Shown in pieces: positions 1-7,891 of a stretch of DNA of 64,000 nt. Source of the DNA: Agromyces fucosus (GTDB lineage Bacteria; Actinomycetota; Actinomycetes; Actinomycetales; Microbacteriaceae); assembly GCF_004134865.1 (NCBI RefSeq), contig NZ_SDPO01000001.1:806001-870000 (forward strand). The letters are read 5' to 3'. How positions within the stretch are numbered: the stretch's first letter is position 1; each line of letters opens with the position of its first letter. Under the pieces are notes generated by a model. That model was given only the letters and a program-made list of their open reading frames with translations, ran no database searches and was not told the origin of the DNA. The position numbers were made by a program, and so were the translations under genes.

Positions 1-16
1 AACGACGGGAAGCGCC

Positions 17-709
17 TCACTCGGTCGCCGCGTCGAGCAACGGCAGGTCGTCGATGCTCACGAGGCGTGTCGCGACCGCGTACTCCACGAGTCGAGCGCG
101 ACGGTTCGTCGCCAGCTTGCCCCGGCCGCCGCGCAGACCGTCGACGCCGATGCGGTCGAGCTTCTCGCAGACGTTGTCGAGCTTGCGGTTGAAGGTCGTC
201 ATGCTCCAGCCCAGACGGGCCGCGGCCTCGGCCGAGCTCGGCACGAGCGCCCGCCCGCCGGCCGGCTGCGCGAGGACGTTCTCGGCCAGCGAGACCACGA
301 GCAGGCGCTGGCTGGAGGTGAGCGTCACCGGCAGGATCGTCGTGCCGCCATCGGTGGGGGCAGCGGTGAGGGAGGTGTTGTAGAAGTCCTCTTCGGCGTG
401 CACCGTGAAGTCGTAGGTCGTCGCACCGGCGCTGAACATCACGTGCACGGTCTGGAAGACGAGCGGGAGCTTCGCGCCCGGCGCGAGCCACGCCTGCACG
501 CTGCCCGTCGCGTCGGAGATCGTCGCGGAGAGGATCTGCCCGACGTTGGAGAGCCACCACAGCCCGTACTCCGACGACAGCGTGAGGAACGTCCGGTGCA
601 GGTAGGGGTTGTCGTCGATCGTGAGGTCGGACTCCCGACCGATGGTGAACGGCTCGCCGACCTCGACGGTGTACGACTCACCGCAGTATTCGACGCGGAG
701 CGGCCTCAC
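17..709 (-). CDS. FHA-domain protein with C-terminal helix-turn-helix-like region
   Basis: A 230-residue soluble protein. Residues about 15-70 resemble a forkhead-associated phosphothreonine-binding fold (GRESD, then NPYLHR and SNVGQ), but the usual SxxH and NGT motifs are degenerate. The last 85 residues are helical and basic (SSAEAAARLGWSMTTFNRKL, then GGRGKLATNRRARL) and look like a winged or LuxR-like DNA-binding module. The GTG start at 709 overlaps the TGA of the upstream kinase gene (GTGA), so translation is coupled. The open frame continues further upstream, but that part lies inside the kinase gene and has no family resemblance. Inference: a phospho-reader that could carry the kinase signal to DNA. 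The FHA call is moderate and the DNA-binding call is tentative. Confidence 0.75.
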   Translation of the reverse strand: MRPLRVEYCGESYTVEVGEPFTIGRESDLTIDDNPYLHRTFLTLSSEYGLWWLSNVGQILSATISDATGSVQAWLAPGAKLPLVFQTVHVMFSAGATTYDFTVHAEEDFYNTSLTAAPTDGGTTILPVTLTSSQRLLVVSLAENVLAQPAGGRALVPSSAEAAARLGWSMTTFNRKLDNVCEKLDRIGVDGLRGGRGKLATNRRARLVEYAVATRLVSIDDLPLLDAATE

Positions 710-2403
710 GGCGTGCACCCCGTCTTCGCCTCGGACACCTTGCTCCCGCGCTGCACCTGCACCTCGATGCACGTGCGGTTGCCCGCGGACGTTCCCTCGA
801 CGGTGATCGTCGGACCCTTCGACACCTGCTTCTCGCCGGAGCCGTCGGACCGCCACCACCGGTAGAGGTCGTCGTCTTCAGGGTCGGAGTGGGACACCTC
901 GAACGTGACGCTCGACCCGTCGGCGCTCGCGACGCCGGTGGAGACCACGGGAGCCGGCACCGCCCCCGTGACGACGGCGTTCTCGCCGCCGGGCTTCGCG
1001 GTCTCGACCGCGGGCGACTCGGCCAACGTGCCGGACATCGCGATCGCGATGCCGATCACGGCGGCGACGACGGCACCGGCGACGATGCCGATGACGAGTC
1101 CGACTCGGCTGCGTCGAGGTGCGGATGTCTCGGCTGCACGCGACGCCGCGACCGGCTCGCCGTGCACCCCAGGTCGTGCCGGGCGCACGATCGTCGAATC
1201 CGGTGCGGTCATCACGTCCACCGACGGCGCACCGCCGCCGGGGGAACGCACGATCGTGGCATCCGACATCTCGACCGCCGCGGGCCGGCGCACGACGGTG
1301 CCGTCGTCGACCGGGCCGACGACGGACGCGGCGGGTGCCTGCGCCTGGATCTGCTGCGGCGAACGTGCCCGAGTGGCGTCGTCATCGGCCTGGACGGCGC
1401 GAGGCGCCTGCGCGTCGACCGTGCGCACCGACCGAGCGCGGGTCGCATCGTCGTCGTCGGGCTCCGCCTCCTCGCGTGCGCTCGCGAGGTTCGGAACCTC
1501 GATGCTCGTGGCCGCGTAGCCGAGCTCGAGCTCGACGCGCTGCAGCGCTCGAGCGAACTCGACGGCACTCGGGTAGCGGTCGTCGCGCCGGCTGGCCATG
1601 CCCTTCGCGAGCACGGCGACGAGGCTGCGCGGTACGTCGGGACGGTCCATCGGCGTGATGGCTCCGCGCTCGATGCGCCCGATGAGGTCGAGCGACCCGT
1701 TCGAGCGGCCGGGGATCTCGAACGGGGTGCGCCCGGCGATGAGCGTGTGCACGGTCGCCGCGAGCGAGAACACGTCGCTGCGGGTGTCGGGCCGCGGGTC
1801 GTCTTCGAACATCTCGGGAGGCGACCACGGCACGCTCATGCCGACGGCTGACGGGCCGGATGCGGTGCCCGAGGCGAGTTCGCTCGCCGTCACGGTGTGC
1901 ACCGGCAGTTCGCCCTCGAGGTTCGATGAGATGCCGAAATCTGTGAGCGCAGGCCAGCCGTAGTCGTTCGTGAGCACGTTCGCCGGCTTGATGTCGCGAT
2001 GCAGGATGCCTGCGGCGTGGGCGGTCGCGATCGCGCCGGCGAGGCGCACGCCGGTGCGCAGCGCGTCTTCGATCGAGAACGGTTGACGCTTGTACCGCTC
2101 GGCGAGGCTCGGCCCGGAGCAGTACTCCATCACGAAGTACGGGCGACCGTCGGCCGAGACGTCGGCATGGAAGATCGTGACGATGAACGGATGCGCCGAC
2201 AGTTGCGCCATCAGGTTCGCCTCGGCGACGAACTGCGCCTTGGTGTCGCGGCCGAGCCCCTCGGCGAGCAGCACCTTCACCGCCACCTTGCGTCGGGGCA
2301 GCTTCTGCTCGTACAGGAAGACGTCGGCGAACCCGCCCGACCCGAGCAGCCCGTGGGCCGCGTATCCGGGCAGCTCCGGCGGAATCGACGGGGCGCGGCG
2401 CAT
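706..2403 (-). CDS. Membrane serine/threonine protein kinase (PknB-like)
   Basis: 565 residues. A Hanks-type kinase domain occupies residues about 13-275: glycine loop GSGGFADVF, lysine in VAVKVLL, catalytic HRDIKPANVL, DFGIS and SPPEMFEDD. A Thr/Arg/Ala-rich linker with repeated DDATRARS and DATIVR motifs follows and may hold autophosphorylation sites read by the neighbouring FHA proteins. One membrane span lies near residues 435-460 (VGLVIGIVAGAVVAAVIGIA). The last 90 residues are predicted outside the cell and carry two cysteines; no PASTA repeats are seen. The ATG overlaps the upstream stop (TGATG). It is the third gene of a PP2C-FHA-kinase-FHA operon. Substrates are unknown. Confidence 0.93.
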   Translation of the reverse strand: MRRAPSIPPELPGYAAHGLLGSGGFADVFLYEQKLPRRKVAVKVLLAEGLGRDTKAQFVAEANLMAQLSAHPFIVTIFHADVSADGRPYFVMEYCSGPSLAERYKRQPFSIEDALRTGVRLAGAIATAHAAGILHRDIKPANVLTNDYGWPALTDFGISSNLEGELPVHTVTASELASGTASGPSAVGMSVPWSPPEMFEDDPRPDTRSDVFSLAATVHTLIAGRTPFEIPGRSNGSLDLIGRIERGAITPMDRPDVPRSLVAVLAKGMASRRDDRYPSAVEFARALQRVELELGYAATSIEVPNLASAREEAEPDDDDATRARSVRTVDAQAPRAVQADDDATRARSPQQIQAQAPAASVVGPVDDGTVVRRPAAVEMSDATIVRSPGGGAPSVDVMTAPDSTIVRPARPGVHGEPVAASRAAETSAPRRSRVGLVIGIVAGAVVAAVIGIAIAMSGTLAESPAVETAKPGGENAVVTGAVPAPVVSTGVASADGSSVTFEVSHSDPEDDDLYRWWRSDGSGEKQVSKGPTITVEGTSAGNRTCIEVQVQRGSKVSEAKTGCTP

Positions 2404-3614
2404 CAGCCGCCCACCACCTGGATGGTCCAGCCACCGCCGAGGTCGACGACGGTGCCGGTGAGCACCGGGGTGGGCTCACCGGATCGCAGCTTCACGGGGG
2501 GCTTGCCGGGCGCCACCACGTGGGTGCCGTTGCGGGAGTGCAGGTCGGTGATGACGACGGTGTCGCCCTCGAGCGCGAGTCGCACGTGGCTCCGCGAGAT
2601 GTCGGGATCGCCGAGGCCGATCGTGATGAGTCTCGGGATGCGGCCGCCGGACACCTTGCTCACGCTCGGCGCGCGGCCGAGCACGACCTCGTGGCCGATC
2701 GCCTCGAGCGTGCCGTCGGGCATCCTGATGCTCGCCTGCGCCACGGGCTCGGCTGCCTGCAGCGTCGGCGCCTCCTCGGCCGGCGTTCCGGCCGAGGCAC
2801 GCGCTGCGCGCGCTTCGCGGAGTCGCTTGATGTCGATGCTCGCGACGGTCATCCCGTCGTGATCGCCGTCGACGGGAGCGGCCGCAGGTGCCGCCGTCGG
2901 CGGACCGGCGGGCAGGCCGTTCGTGAATGCTGACGAGGGGCCGGCGATCGTCTCCTCATCGGGCACCATCGTCAGTTCGACCGGGGCCGTCACTCGCGCA
3001 GGCGCGGGCACCGGAGGAGCCGGAGAGACCGGTGCCGCGGGAGCAGGAGCGGCCGCGGGAGCAGGAGCAGCCGTGGGAGCAGGAGCGGGCGGAGCCACCG
3101 GCACGGGAGCGGCGACGGGAGCGGCCTCGCTGGCCGGGGCCGCGGCGTTCGACGGCGCGTCGAGCTGCACGCGCGCGACGGGTTCGACACCGTCGGAGAC
3201 GATCGAGCGCAGCGGCACGACGGCCTCGACGACGGGCAACTGCGGCGCGGAGGCATCCGCACCACCATCGACGACGACCTCGATCGAGGAGCCGCCGTCG
3301 AGCACGCGCTCGACCCAGGTGGAGACGCCCGCGTCGTGGATCTCGTCGGACGCGGAGCGCACGGTGATGGGGCCGCGTACCACGACACGCGCCGTGCCGG
3401 CCTCCTCGTCGCGCACGACGAGTGCGAACGATGGCGTCGCCGCGAGCCCCTGGGCGGTGAGCCGGTCGAGCACGAGGGACGTCGGGTCCCCGGTCGCGAG
3501 CTCGGGCCAGAGCGCGGCCAGCCGATCGGCCGCATCAGCGGGAACGACGAGGATCACTCCGCCGCGAACGGCCGCGAACCACGCCGCCTCGGAATCATGC
3601 CGGTACGTCGCCAT
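2403..3614 (-). CDS. FHA-domain protein with Pro/Ala-rich linker
   Basis: 403 residues from an ATG at 3614 with a strong upstream GGGGGAGG; an open frame reaching further upstream lies inside the PP2C gene. Residues 1-130 form a globular region of unknown family. A low-complexity Ala/Pro linker (about 170-230) follows. The C-terminal 100 residues are a canonical FHA domain: GRAPS, DISRSHVRL and LHSRNGT carry the phosphothreonine-contacting Arg, Ser, His and Asn. It overlaps the upstream PP2C gene by 20 bp and its stop overlaps the kinase start. Likely a cytoplasmic adaptor that binds phosphorylated kinase or substrate. Confidence 0.88.
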   Translation of the reverse strand: MATYRHDSEAAWFAAVRGGVILVVPADAADRLAALWPELATGDPTSLVLDRLTAQGLAATPSFALVVRDEEAGTARVVVRGPITVRSASDEIHDAGVSTWVERVLDGGSSIEVVVDGGADASAPQLPVVEAVVPLRSIVSDGVEPVARVQLDAPSNAAAPASEAAPVAAPVPVAPPAPAPTAAPAPAAAPAPAAPVSPAPPVPAPARVTAPVELTMVPDEETIAGPSSAFTNGLPAGPPTAAPAAAPVDGDHDGMTVASIDIKRLREARAARASAGTPAEEAPTLQAAEPVAQASIRMPDGTLEAIGHEVVLGRAPSVSKVSGGRIPRLITIGLGDPDISRSHVRLALEGDTVVITDLHSRNGTHVVAPGKPPVKLRSGEPTPVLTGTVVDLGGGWTIQVVGG

Positions 3615-4488
3615 CTCCGCCTCCCCCGGTACGCGGCCGCGTGTCCTCGGCCGCTCTCGACAGTCGTCCGCGCCGATCGCGCGTCGTCTCATCATCATCG
3701 TCGTCGGATCCGAGCACGGACTCGACGACGATCGCCGTCACGTTGTCGCGGCCGCCATGCGCGAGCGCGAGGTCGACCAGTTCGCCGGCGAGCCCCGCCG
3801 CGTGCCCCGTGTCGCCCGCGAGGATGTGCGCGATCGTGCGATCGTCGACCTCCTTGGTGAGGCCGTCGCTGCACACGAGGAACACCTGACGGCCCGCCGC
3901 GGGGATCAGCCAGACGTCGGGATCGACGAACTCGTCGGCACCGAGCGCTCGAGTGATCACGTTCCGTTCGGGGTGGCGTTCGGCTTCCTCGGGCTGGATC
4001 AGGCCGGCGTCGACGAGCTCCTGCACTGCGGAGTGGTCGACGCTCAACTGCTCGAGGGTGCGGCCGTCCCAGGCGTAGACCCGCGAGTCGCCGATGTTAA
4101 AGACCATCCAGTGGAAACCCGCGCCGTCGCCGGCATCGACGAGGGCGATGCCCGACAGCGTCGTTCCCGCGACCGCGGTGCCCTCTTCTCCGGCCTCGCT
4201 GAGCGAGCGCACCGCCTCGTTCGAGCTGTGGATCGCGTCGAGCACCTGCTCGGGCGACGAGGGGACACCGAACTCGAGGTGCCGGGAGAACGTCTCGATG
4301 ACGGCCTGGCTGGCGGCGTCTCCACGCGCGTGACCGCCCATGCCGTCGGCCACCAGATAGACGGGTGCCTCCGCGAGGAACGAGTCCTCGTTCACGCTGC
4401 GGACACGACCCACGTCGGTTCGCGCGCTGTGCGCGATGAGCGCGGCTCCTCGCGTCAGGGCGACGACGCCCTCGCCATCACCTGACAC
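3595..4488 (-). CDS. PP2C-family serine/threonine phosphatase
   Basis: 297 residues. The metal-dependent PP2C motifs are all present: RSVNEDS near residue 31, VADGMGGHARGD near 50, GDSRVYAW, CSDGLTKEV and GGRDNVTAIVVE. It is a soluble enzyme without membrane span, like the stand-alone PstP/Stp catalytic domain, and probably dephosphorylates the kinase encoded two genes downstream and its targets. The GTG start at 4488 has GAGGAG 4 nt upstream. First gene of the four-gene phospho-signalling operon; a candidate -10 box TAGCGT sits at 4552-4557, giving a leader of about 55 nt. Confidence 0.95.
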   Translation of the reverse strand: MSGDGEGVVALTRGAALIAHSARTDVGRVRSVNEDSFLAEAPVYLVADGMGGHARGDAASQAVIETFSRHLEFGVPSSPEQVLDAIHSSNEAVRSLSEAGEEGTAVAGTTLSGIALVDAGDGAGFHWMVFNIGDSRVYAWDGRTLEQLSVDHSAVQELVDAGLIQPEEAERHPERNVITRALGADEFVDPDVWLIPAAGRQVFLVCSDGLTKEVDDRTIAHILAGDTGHAAGLAGELVDLALAHGGRDNVTAIVVESVLGSDDDDDETTRDRRGRLSRAAEDTRPRTGGGGDGDVPA

Positions 4489-4551
4489 GGTTCTCCTCGG
4501 ATCGAGCGGGAAGGGTGGCGACCGCGACGATTCGTCCGGCGCCGAGCCTCC

Positions 4552-4557
4552 ACGCTA
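4552..4557 (-). promoter_or_regulatory. Candidate -10 box of the PP2C-FHA-kinase operon
   Basis: TAGCGT on the minus strand, matching the TANNNT actinobacterial -10 pattern, about 64 nt upstream of the PP2C start. No clear -35 is visible. Confidence 0.4.
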
Positions 4558-4611
4558 GCAACTCCGGGGCGCTCTCGATGACGCCTGTGGATCGGGACGG
4601 CCCCATCGAGG

Positions 4612-5649
4612 TCACTTGCCGTCGGAGTGGGAGTCCTCGGTGAAGTGCGGCACCTCGTCCATGAGCTTGTGCCCGCGCGACTTCGCGTCGTGCCGGGCCT
4701 TCAGGAGGCTCGCCACGGTCGCGACCGCCATCGCCGCGAGGATCACGCCGAGCGACATCCACGTCGAGATCTCGGGCGCCCACTCGATGTGCTCGCCGTT
4801 GTTGATGAACGGCAGCTCGTTCACGTGCATGGCGTGGAACACGAGCTTGACGCCGATGAACGCGAGGATGAAGGCGATGCCGTACTTGAGGTACTCGAGG
4901 CGCTCGAGGAGTCCGCCGAGCAGGAAGTACAGCTGACGGAGGCCCATGAGGGCGAAGACGTTCGCAGTGAACACGATGAACGGACTCTGCGTGATGCCGA
5001 AGATCGCCGGGATCGAGTCGAGGGCGAAGAGCAGGTCGGTCGTGCCGATCGCGATGAAGACGATGAGCATCGGCGTGAAGAAGCGCTTGCCGTCGATGAC
5101 CGTGCGGAGCTTGACGCCGTCGTACTCGTCGGTGATCGAGACGCGGCGGCGCAGGATCCGCACGATGAACGTGTCCTTGTCCTCGTCGTCCTCGTGACCT
5201 CGCACCTGCTGGATCGCGGTCCATACGAGCCAGGCGCCGAAGATGTAGAAGATCCACGAGAAGTTCTCGATGAGCGAGGCGCCGAGCAGGATGAAGATGC
5301 CGCGCAGCACGAGCGCGATGATGATGCCCACCATCAGCACCTCCTGCTGCAGCTTCCTCGGCACCGCGAACTTCGCCATGATGATGACGAACACGAAGAG
5401 GTTGTCGATCGAGAGGCTGTACTCCGTCAGCCAGCCGGCGAGGAATTGCCCGGCGAACTCGCCGCCCGCGAAGAAGTACATGAGGCCCGCGAAGATCAAG
5501 GCCAGCACGACGTAGAAGACGACCCAGAGGGTCGATTCCTTCATCGACGGAACGTGCGGGCGCTTCAGGACGAGCAGGAGGTCGGCGACGAGGATCAGCG
5601 TCAGGACGACGAGGGATCCGACTTCGAACCAGATGGGGAGTTCGAGCAA
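4612..5649 (-). CDS. TerC-family integral membrane protein (Mn export type)
   Basis: 345 residues from a TTG start at 5649, chosen because GAAAGG lies 6 nt upstream and the protein then begins with the family's short N-terminus before the first span. Eight or so hydrophobic helices, with the TerC signatures EYSLSIDNLFVF and FALDSIPAIFGIT carrying the acidic residues thought to bind metal, and a charged cytoplasmic loop (VRGHEDDEDKD). TerC/Alx relatives export manganese, sometimes to supply secreted metalloproteins. The upstream leader looks like a manganese riboswitch, which supports a manganese role here. Confidence 0.93.
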   Translation of the reverse strand: MLELPIWFEVGSLVVLTLILVADLLLVLKRPHVPSMKESTLWVVFYVVLALIFAGLMYFFAGGEFAGQFLAGWLTEYSLSIDNLFVFVIIMAKFAVPRKLQQEVLMVGIIIALVLRGIFILLGASLIENFSWIFYIFGAWLVWTAIQQVRGHEDDEDKDTFIVRILRRRVSITDEYDGVKLRTVIDGKRFFTPMLIVFIAIGTTDLLFALDSIPAIFGITQSPFIVFTANVFALMGLRQLYFLLGGLLERLEYLKYGIAFILAFIGVKLVFHAMHVNELPFINNGEHIEWAPEISTWMSLGVILAAMAVATVASLLKARHDAKSRGHKLMDEVPHFTEDSHSDGK

Positions 5650-5684
5650 CGTTTGCCTTTCGGAGTGTGCGGGGACGACGGAAT

Positions 5685-5800
5685 CCGAAAGTCTCTCCCC
5701 CTGCCGATTCGCAGGTCCCACGCCCGGAGCGGCGGCAATGGCGCTCGTACTGACGATCGTGGGTCGAGGCCTGGCCTCGCGGGATACTCCCCTTCGCTCT
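5685..5800 (-). promoter_or_regulatory. yybP-ykoY (manganese) riboswitch upstream of terC
   Basis: On the minus strand the leader begins GCGAAGGGGAGTATCCC and ends GGGGAGAGACTTTCGG. These match the two conserved strands of the yybP-ykoY aptamer (GGGGAGTA on the 5' side, an AGAC-pyrimidine stretch on the 3' side). CGAAGG pairs with CTTTCG to close P1. Between them lies a hairpin CGAGGCCAGGCCTCG and a GCC-rich second arm. The 3' P1 strand CTTTCGGA is also perfectly complementary to TCCGAAAG, which includes the terC ribosome binding site (5655-5662). Metal binding should therefore free the site and turn translation on. The central loop was not fitted to a covariance model. Confidence 0.8.
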
Positions 5801-5804
5801 CGCG

Positions 5805-5810
5805 AGTCTA
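5805..5810 (-). promoter_or_regulatory. Candidate -10 box for the terC riboswitch transcript
   Basis: TAGACT on the minus strand just before the aptamer; the start point would fall at the first aptamer stem. The same hexamer occurs before ilvD and upstream of tmRNA. Confidence 0.5.
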
Positions 5811-5869
5811 GCCGAACCCGGCCAGCGCCCAGGCGCCACCCGCTACAGGTTCCGTTCGACGCCCGCCAA

Positions 5870-5875
5870 TAGAAT
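5870..5875 (+). promoter_or_regulatory. Candidate -10 box for the UPF0114 gene
   Basis: TAGAAT, followed by a leader of about 20 nt that contains AAGGAG. Confidence 0.45.
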
Positions 5876-5901
5876 CGGGGTCCCCACGAGAAGGAGTGCC
5901 T

Positions 5902-6600
5902 GTGAGCTCGACACCCCCCGCCCGCCAGTACCGCACGACCCCGGGCTCGGCCCTCGTCGGCTACGCGATCTTCGCGAGCCGCTGGTTGCAGGCGCCGCTC
6001 TACCTCGGGCTCATCCTCGCCCAGGCGATCTACGTCGTCGTCTTCATGATCGAGCTGTGGCACCTCGCCGAAGGCGTGATCGCACACCCCGAGAAGATCG
6101 ACGAGGCGGACATCATGCTCGCCGTGCTCGGCCTCATCGACGTCGTGATGATCGCCAACCTGCTCATCATGGTGATCATCGGCGGGTATGAGACGTTCGT
6201 CTCGCGCATCAACGTCGACGGCCACCCCGACCAGCCCGAGTGGCTGAGTCACGTCAACGCGAACGTGCTGAAGGTCAAGCTCGCGATGGCCATCATCGGC
6301 ATCTCGTCGATCCACCTACTGAAGACCTTCATCGAGGTCGGCGACATGACCGACGGCCTGGCCAAGGGCACCGAGACCGGCCAGAGCTACAGCTCCGAGG
6401 GTGTCATGTGGCAGGTCATCATCCACTCGGTGTTCATCCTGTCGGCGCTCGCGCTCGCGCTCATCGACCGCATGTCGTACCACAAGGTCGCACCGCACGA
6501 GGTGCACGACGGAGTCCCCGTCGCATACCCCGACGCCCACCCGGGCCTGGGCACGGATCCCACGAAGCTCGAGCCCGTCGACTCCGGCTCGCACCGCTGA
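5902..6600 (+). CDS. UPF0114 (YqhA-like) membrane protein
   Basis: 232 residues from GTG at 5902, which has AAGGAG at 5891-5896 with 5 nt spacing; a GTG two codons earlier overlaps that site. Four predicted spans: LYLGLILAQAIYVVVFMIEL, ADIMLAVLGLIDVVMIANLL, VKLAMAIIGISSIHLL and MWQVIIHSVFILSALALALI. The YGTYVSR-like family motif appears as YETFVSRI after the second span. The family is widespread and of unknown function. It is divergent from terC; the shared intergenic region holds both promoters. Confidence 0.88.
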   Translation: MSSTPPARQYRTTPGSALVGYAIFASRWLQAPLYLGLILAQAIYVVVFMIELWHLAEGVIAHPEKIDEADIMLAVLGLIDVVMIANLLIMVIIGGYETFVSRINVDGHPDQPEWLSHVNANVLKVKLAMAIIGISSIHLLKTFIEVGDMTDGLAKGTETGQSYSSEGVMWQVIIHSVFILSALALALIDRMSYHKVAPHEVHDGVPVAYPDAHPGLGTDPTKLEPVDSGSHR

Positions 6601-6610
6601 ACCACACATC

Positions 6611-6642
6611 GGGGCGCGGCATCGAGACGGATGCCGCGCCCC
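6611..6642 (+). terminator. Hairpin after the UPF0114 gene
   Basis: A 12-bp stem GGGGCGCGGCAT / ATGCCGCGCCCC with an 8-nt loop, 10 nt after the stop. No T-run follows, as in many actinobacterial terminators. Confidence 0.6.
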
Positions 6643-6696
6643 GACGCAGTTCGTGCGGGGCCGCAGCCCGCGGCACAGGGCTCCTGCGCCTGAAAC

Positions 6697-6732
6697 GCAG
6701 AAAAGCCCTCGCAAATGCGAGGGCTTTTCTGC
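6697..6732. terminator. Bidirectional intrinsic terminator
   Basis: Near-perfect 17-bp stem with GAAAAGCCCTCGC on the left arm and its complement on the right; A and T runs lie within the stem on either strand. It sits between the UPF0114 gene (plus) and tRNA-Glu (minus), serving both. Confidence 0.85.
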
Positions 6733-6756
6733 TTGTGTTGTCGCATGTCACATACG

Positions 6757-6829
6757 TGACCCCAGCGGGATTTGAACCCGCGCTGCCGCCGTGAGAGGGC
6801 GGTGTCCTAGGCCGCTAAACGATGGGGCC
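6757..6829 (-). tRNA. tRNA-Glu (anticodon CTC)
   Basis: 73 nt on the minus strand. Acceptor GGCCCCA pairs with TGGGGTC, discriminator A. The anticodon loop CTCTCAC gives CTC, and the T-arm contains GGTTCAAAT. CCA is not encoded. The terminator at 6697-6732 lies 24 nt downstream. Confidence 0.97.
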
Positions 6830-6927
6830 GAATCGACAACTTGAAGAGTATGACACAGCATCGGGGCCGCCGCAAAATCGAGGCCGCTGCGACATCCGCT
6901 CGGGGTCATCAGCCCGACGACACCGGC

Positions 6928-7830
6928 TCAACAGAACACCGAGAGCGCCCCAGGGACGATCTCGACGTCGACCGGAAGCTGGCCGATGCGCTCGCCGTCG
7001 GCGTAGGCGACGATGTCGTCGGCCTCGATGCGCACCTGGCGGCCCGTGAGGAACTCCACCGCCGGATGGTCGGCATGACGACCCGCGAATACCTTCGGGA
7101 AGACCGCGACGAGGCGGGCACGCGAGAGGGGGTGCACGATGAAGACGTCGAGCAGCCCGTCCGAGAGGTCGGCGTGCGGCACGATGCGCATGCCGCCGCC
7201 GATCGACGAGTTGTTGGCCACCGAGACGAGCATGGCGCGCTGCTCGCGGCGCACGCCGTCGATCGTGATCGTGTAACTGCGGGGGCGGAAGGTGATGAGC
7301 TCGCGCACCATTGCGAGGGTGTACCTGCTCGGTCCCTTGGGGCGGGTCATCCCGTTCGCGCGTTCGTTGACGACGGCGTCGAACCCGGCCGAGACGACCG
7401 ACGCGAACCAGGTGCGGAGCTCACCGTGCCGGACCAGCCCGGCGTCGATCACGCGCGGCGGCCTGCCGAGGGCCTCGACGAGCGCCTCGGTCGCCGCAGC
7501 CGGATCCTCGAACGGCAGCCCGAGACCGCGCGCGAGATCGTTGCCGGTGCCCGCTGCGACGATGCCGAGCGGCACGCCCATGCCGGCGAGCAGGTTGACG
7601 CCGAGCGAGACCATGCCGTCGCCCCCGACGACGACCAGGCCGTCGGTGCCGAGCGAGAACGCGGACTCGACCTCGCGGCGCAGCAGTTCGAAATTGGCCT
7701 CCCGCAGCACCGACACCTCGTACCCCTCGCGCGTGAGCCGTTCAGCGACTGCTGGACCGACTGCGCGGCGGCGGCCGAACGAGGCTGCGGGGTTGATGGC
7801 GACGATGAGTCGCCGTGGCGTGGTGGACAT
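6928..7830 (-). CDS. Diacylglycerol kinase-type lipid kinase (DagK/YegS family)
   Basis: 300 residues. The family motifs are clear: N-terminal RRLIVAINPAASFG, the nucleotide loop VVVGGDGMVSLGVN, and AAGTGNDLARGLGLPF, followed by the beta-rich C-terminal domain. Catalyses ATP-dependent phosphorylation of diacylglycerol or a related lipid at the membrane, recycling it into phospholipid synthesis. Start chosen at the ATG giving MSTTPRRL, because residues upstream of it do not match the family. Divergent from the metallo-hydrolase gene. Confidence 0.92.
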   Translation of the reverse strand: MSTTPRRLIVAINPAASFGRRRAVGPAVAERLTREGYEVSVLREANFELLRREVESAFSLGTDGLVVVGGDGMVSLGVNLLAGMGVPLGIVAAGTGNDLARGLGLPFEDPAAATEALVEALGRPPRVIDAGLVRHGELRTWFASVVSAGFDAVVNERANGMTRPKGPSRYTLAMVRELITFRPRSYTITIDGVRREQRAMLVSVANNSSIGGGMRIVPHADLSDGLLDVFIVHPLSRARLVAVFPKVFAGRHADHPAVEFLTGRQVRIEADDIVAYADGERIGQLPVDVEIVPGALSVFC

Positions 7831-7891
7831 GGAGCGAGTCTGGCAGGCCGCGACCTTGCGCGCCGCCGCGGCCGAGGTGTTGGCTCGAAGC

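Noticed and set aside
3040-3110. GGAGCAGGAGC-type repeats
   Set aside because: They encode the Ala/Pro linker of the FHA protein; low-complexity coding sequence, not a regulatory or CRISPR repeat.
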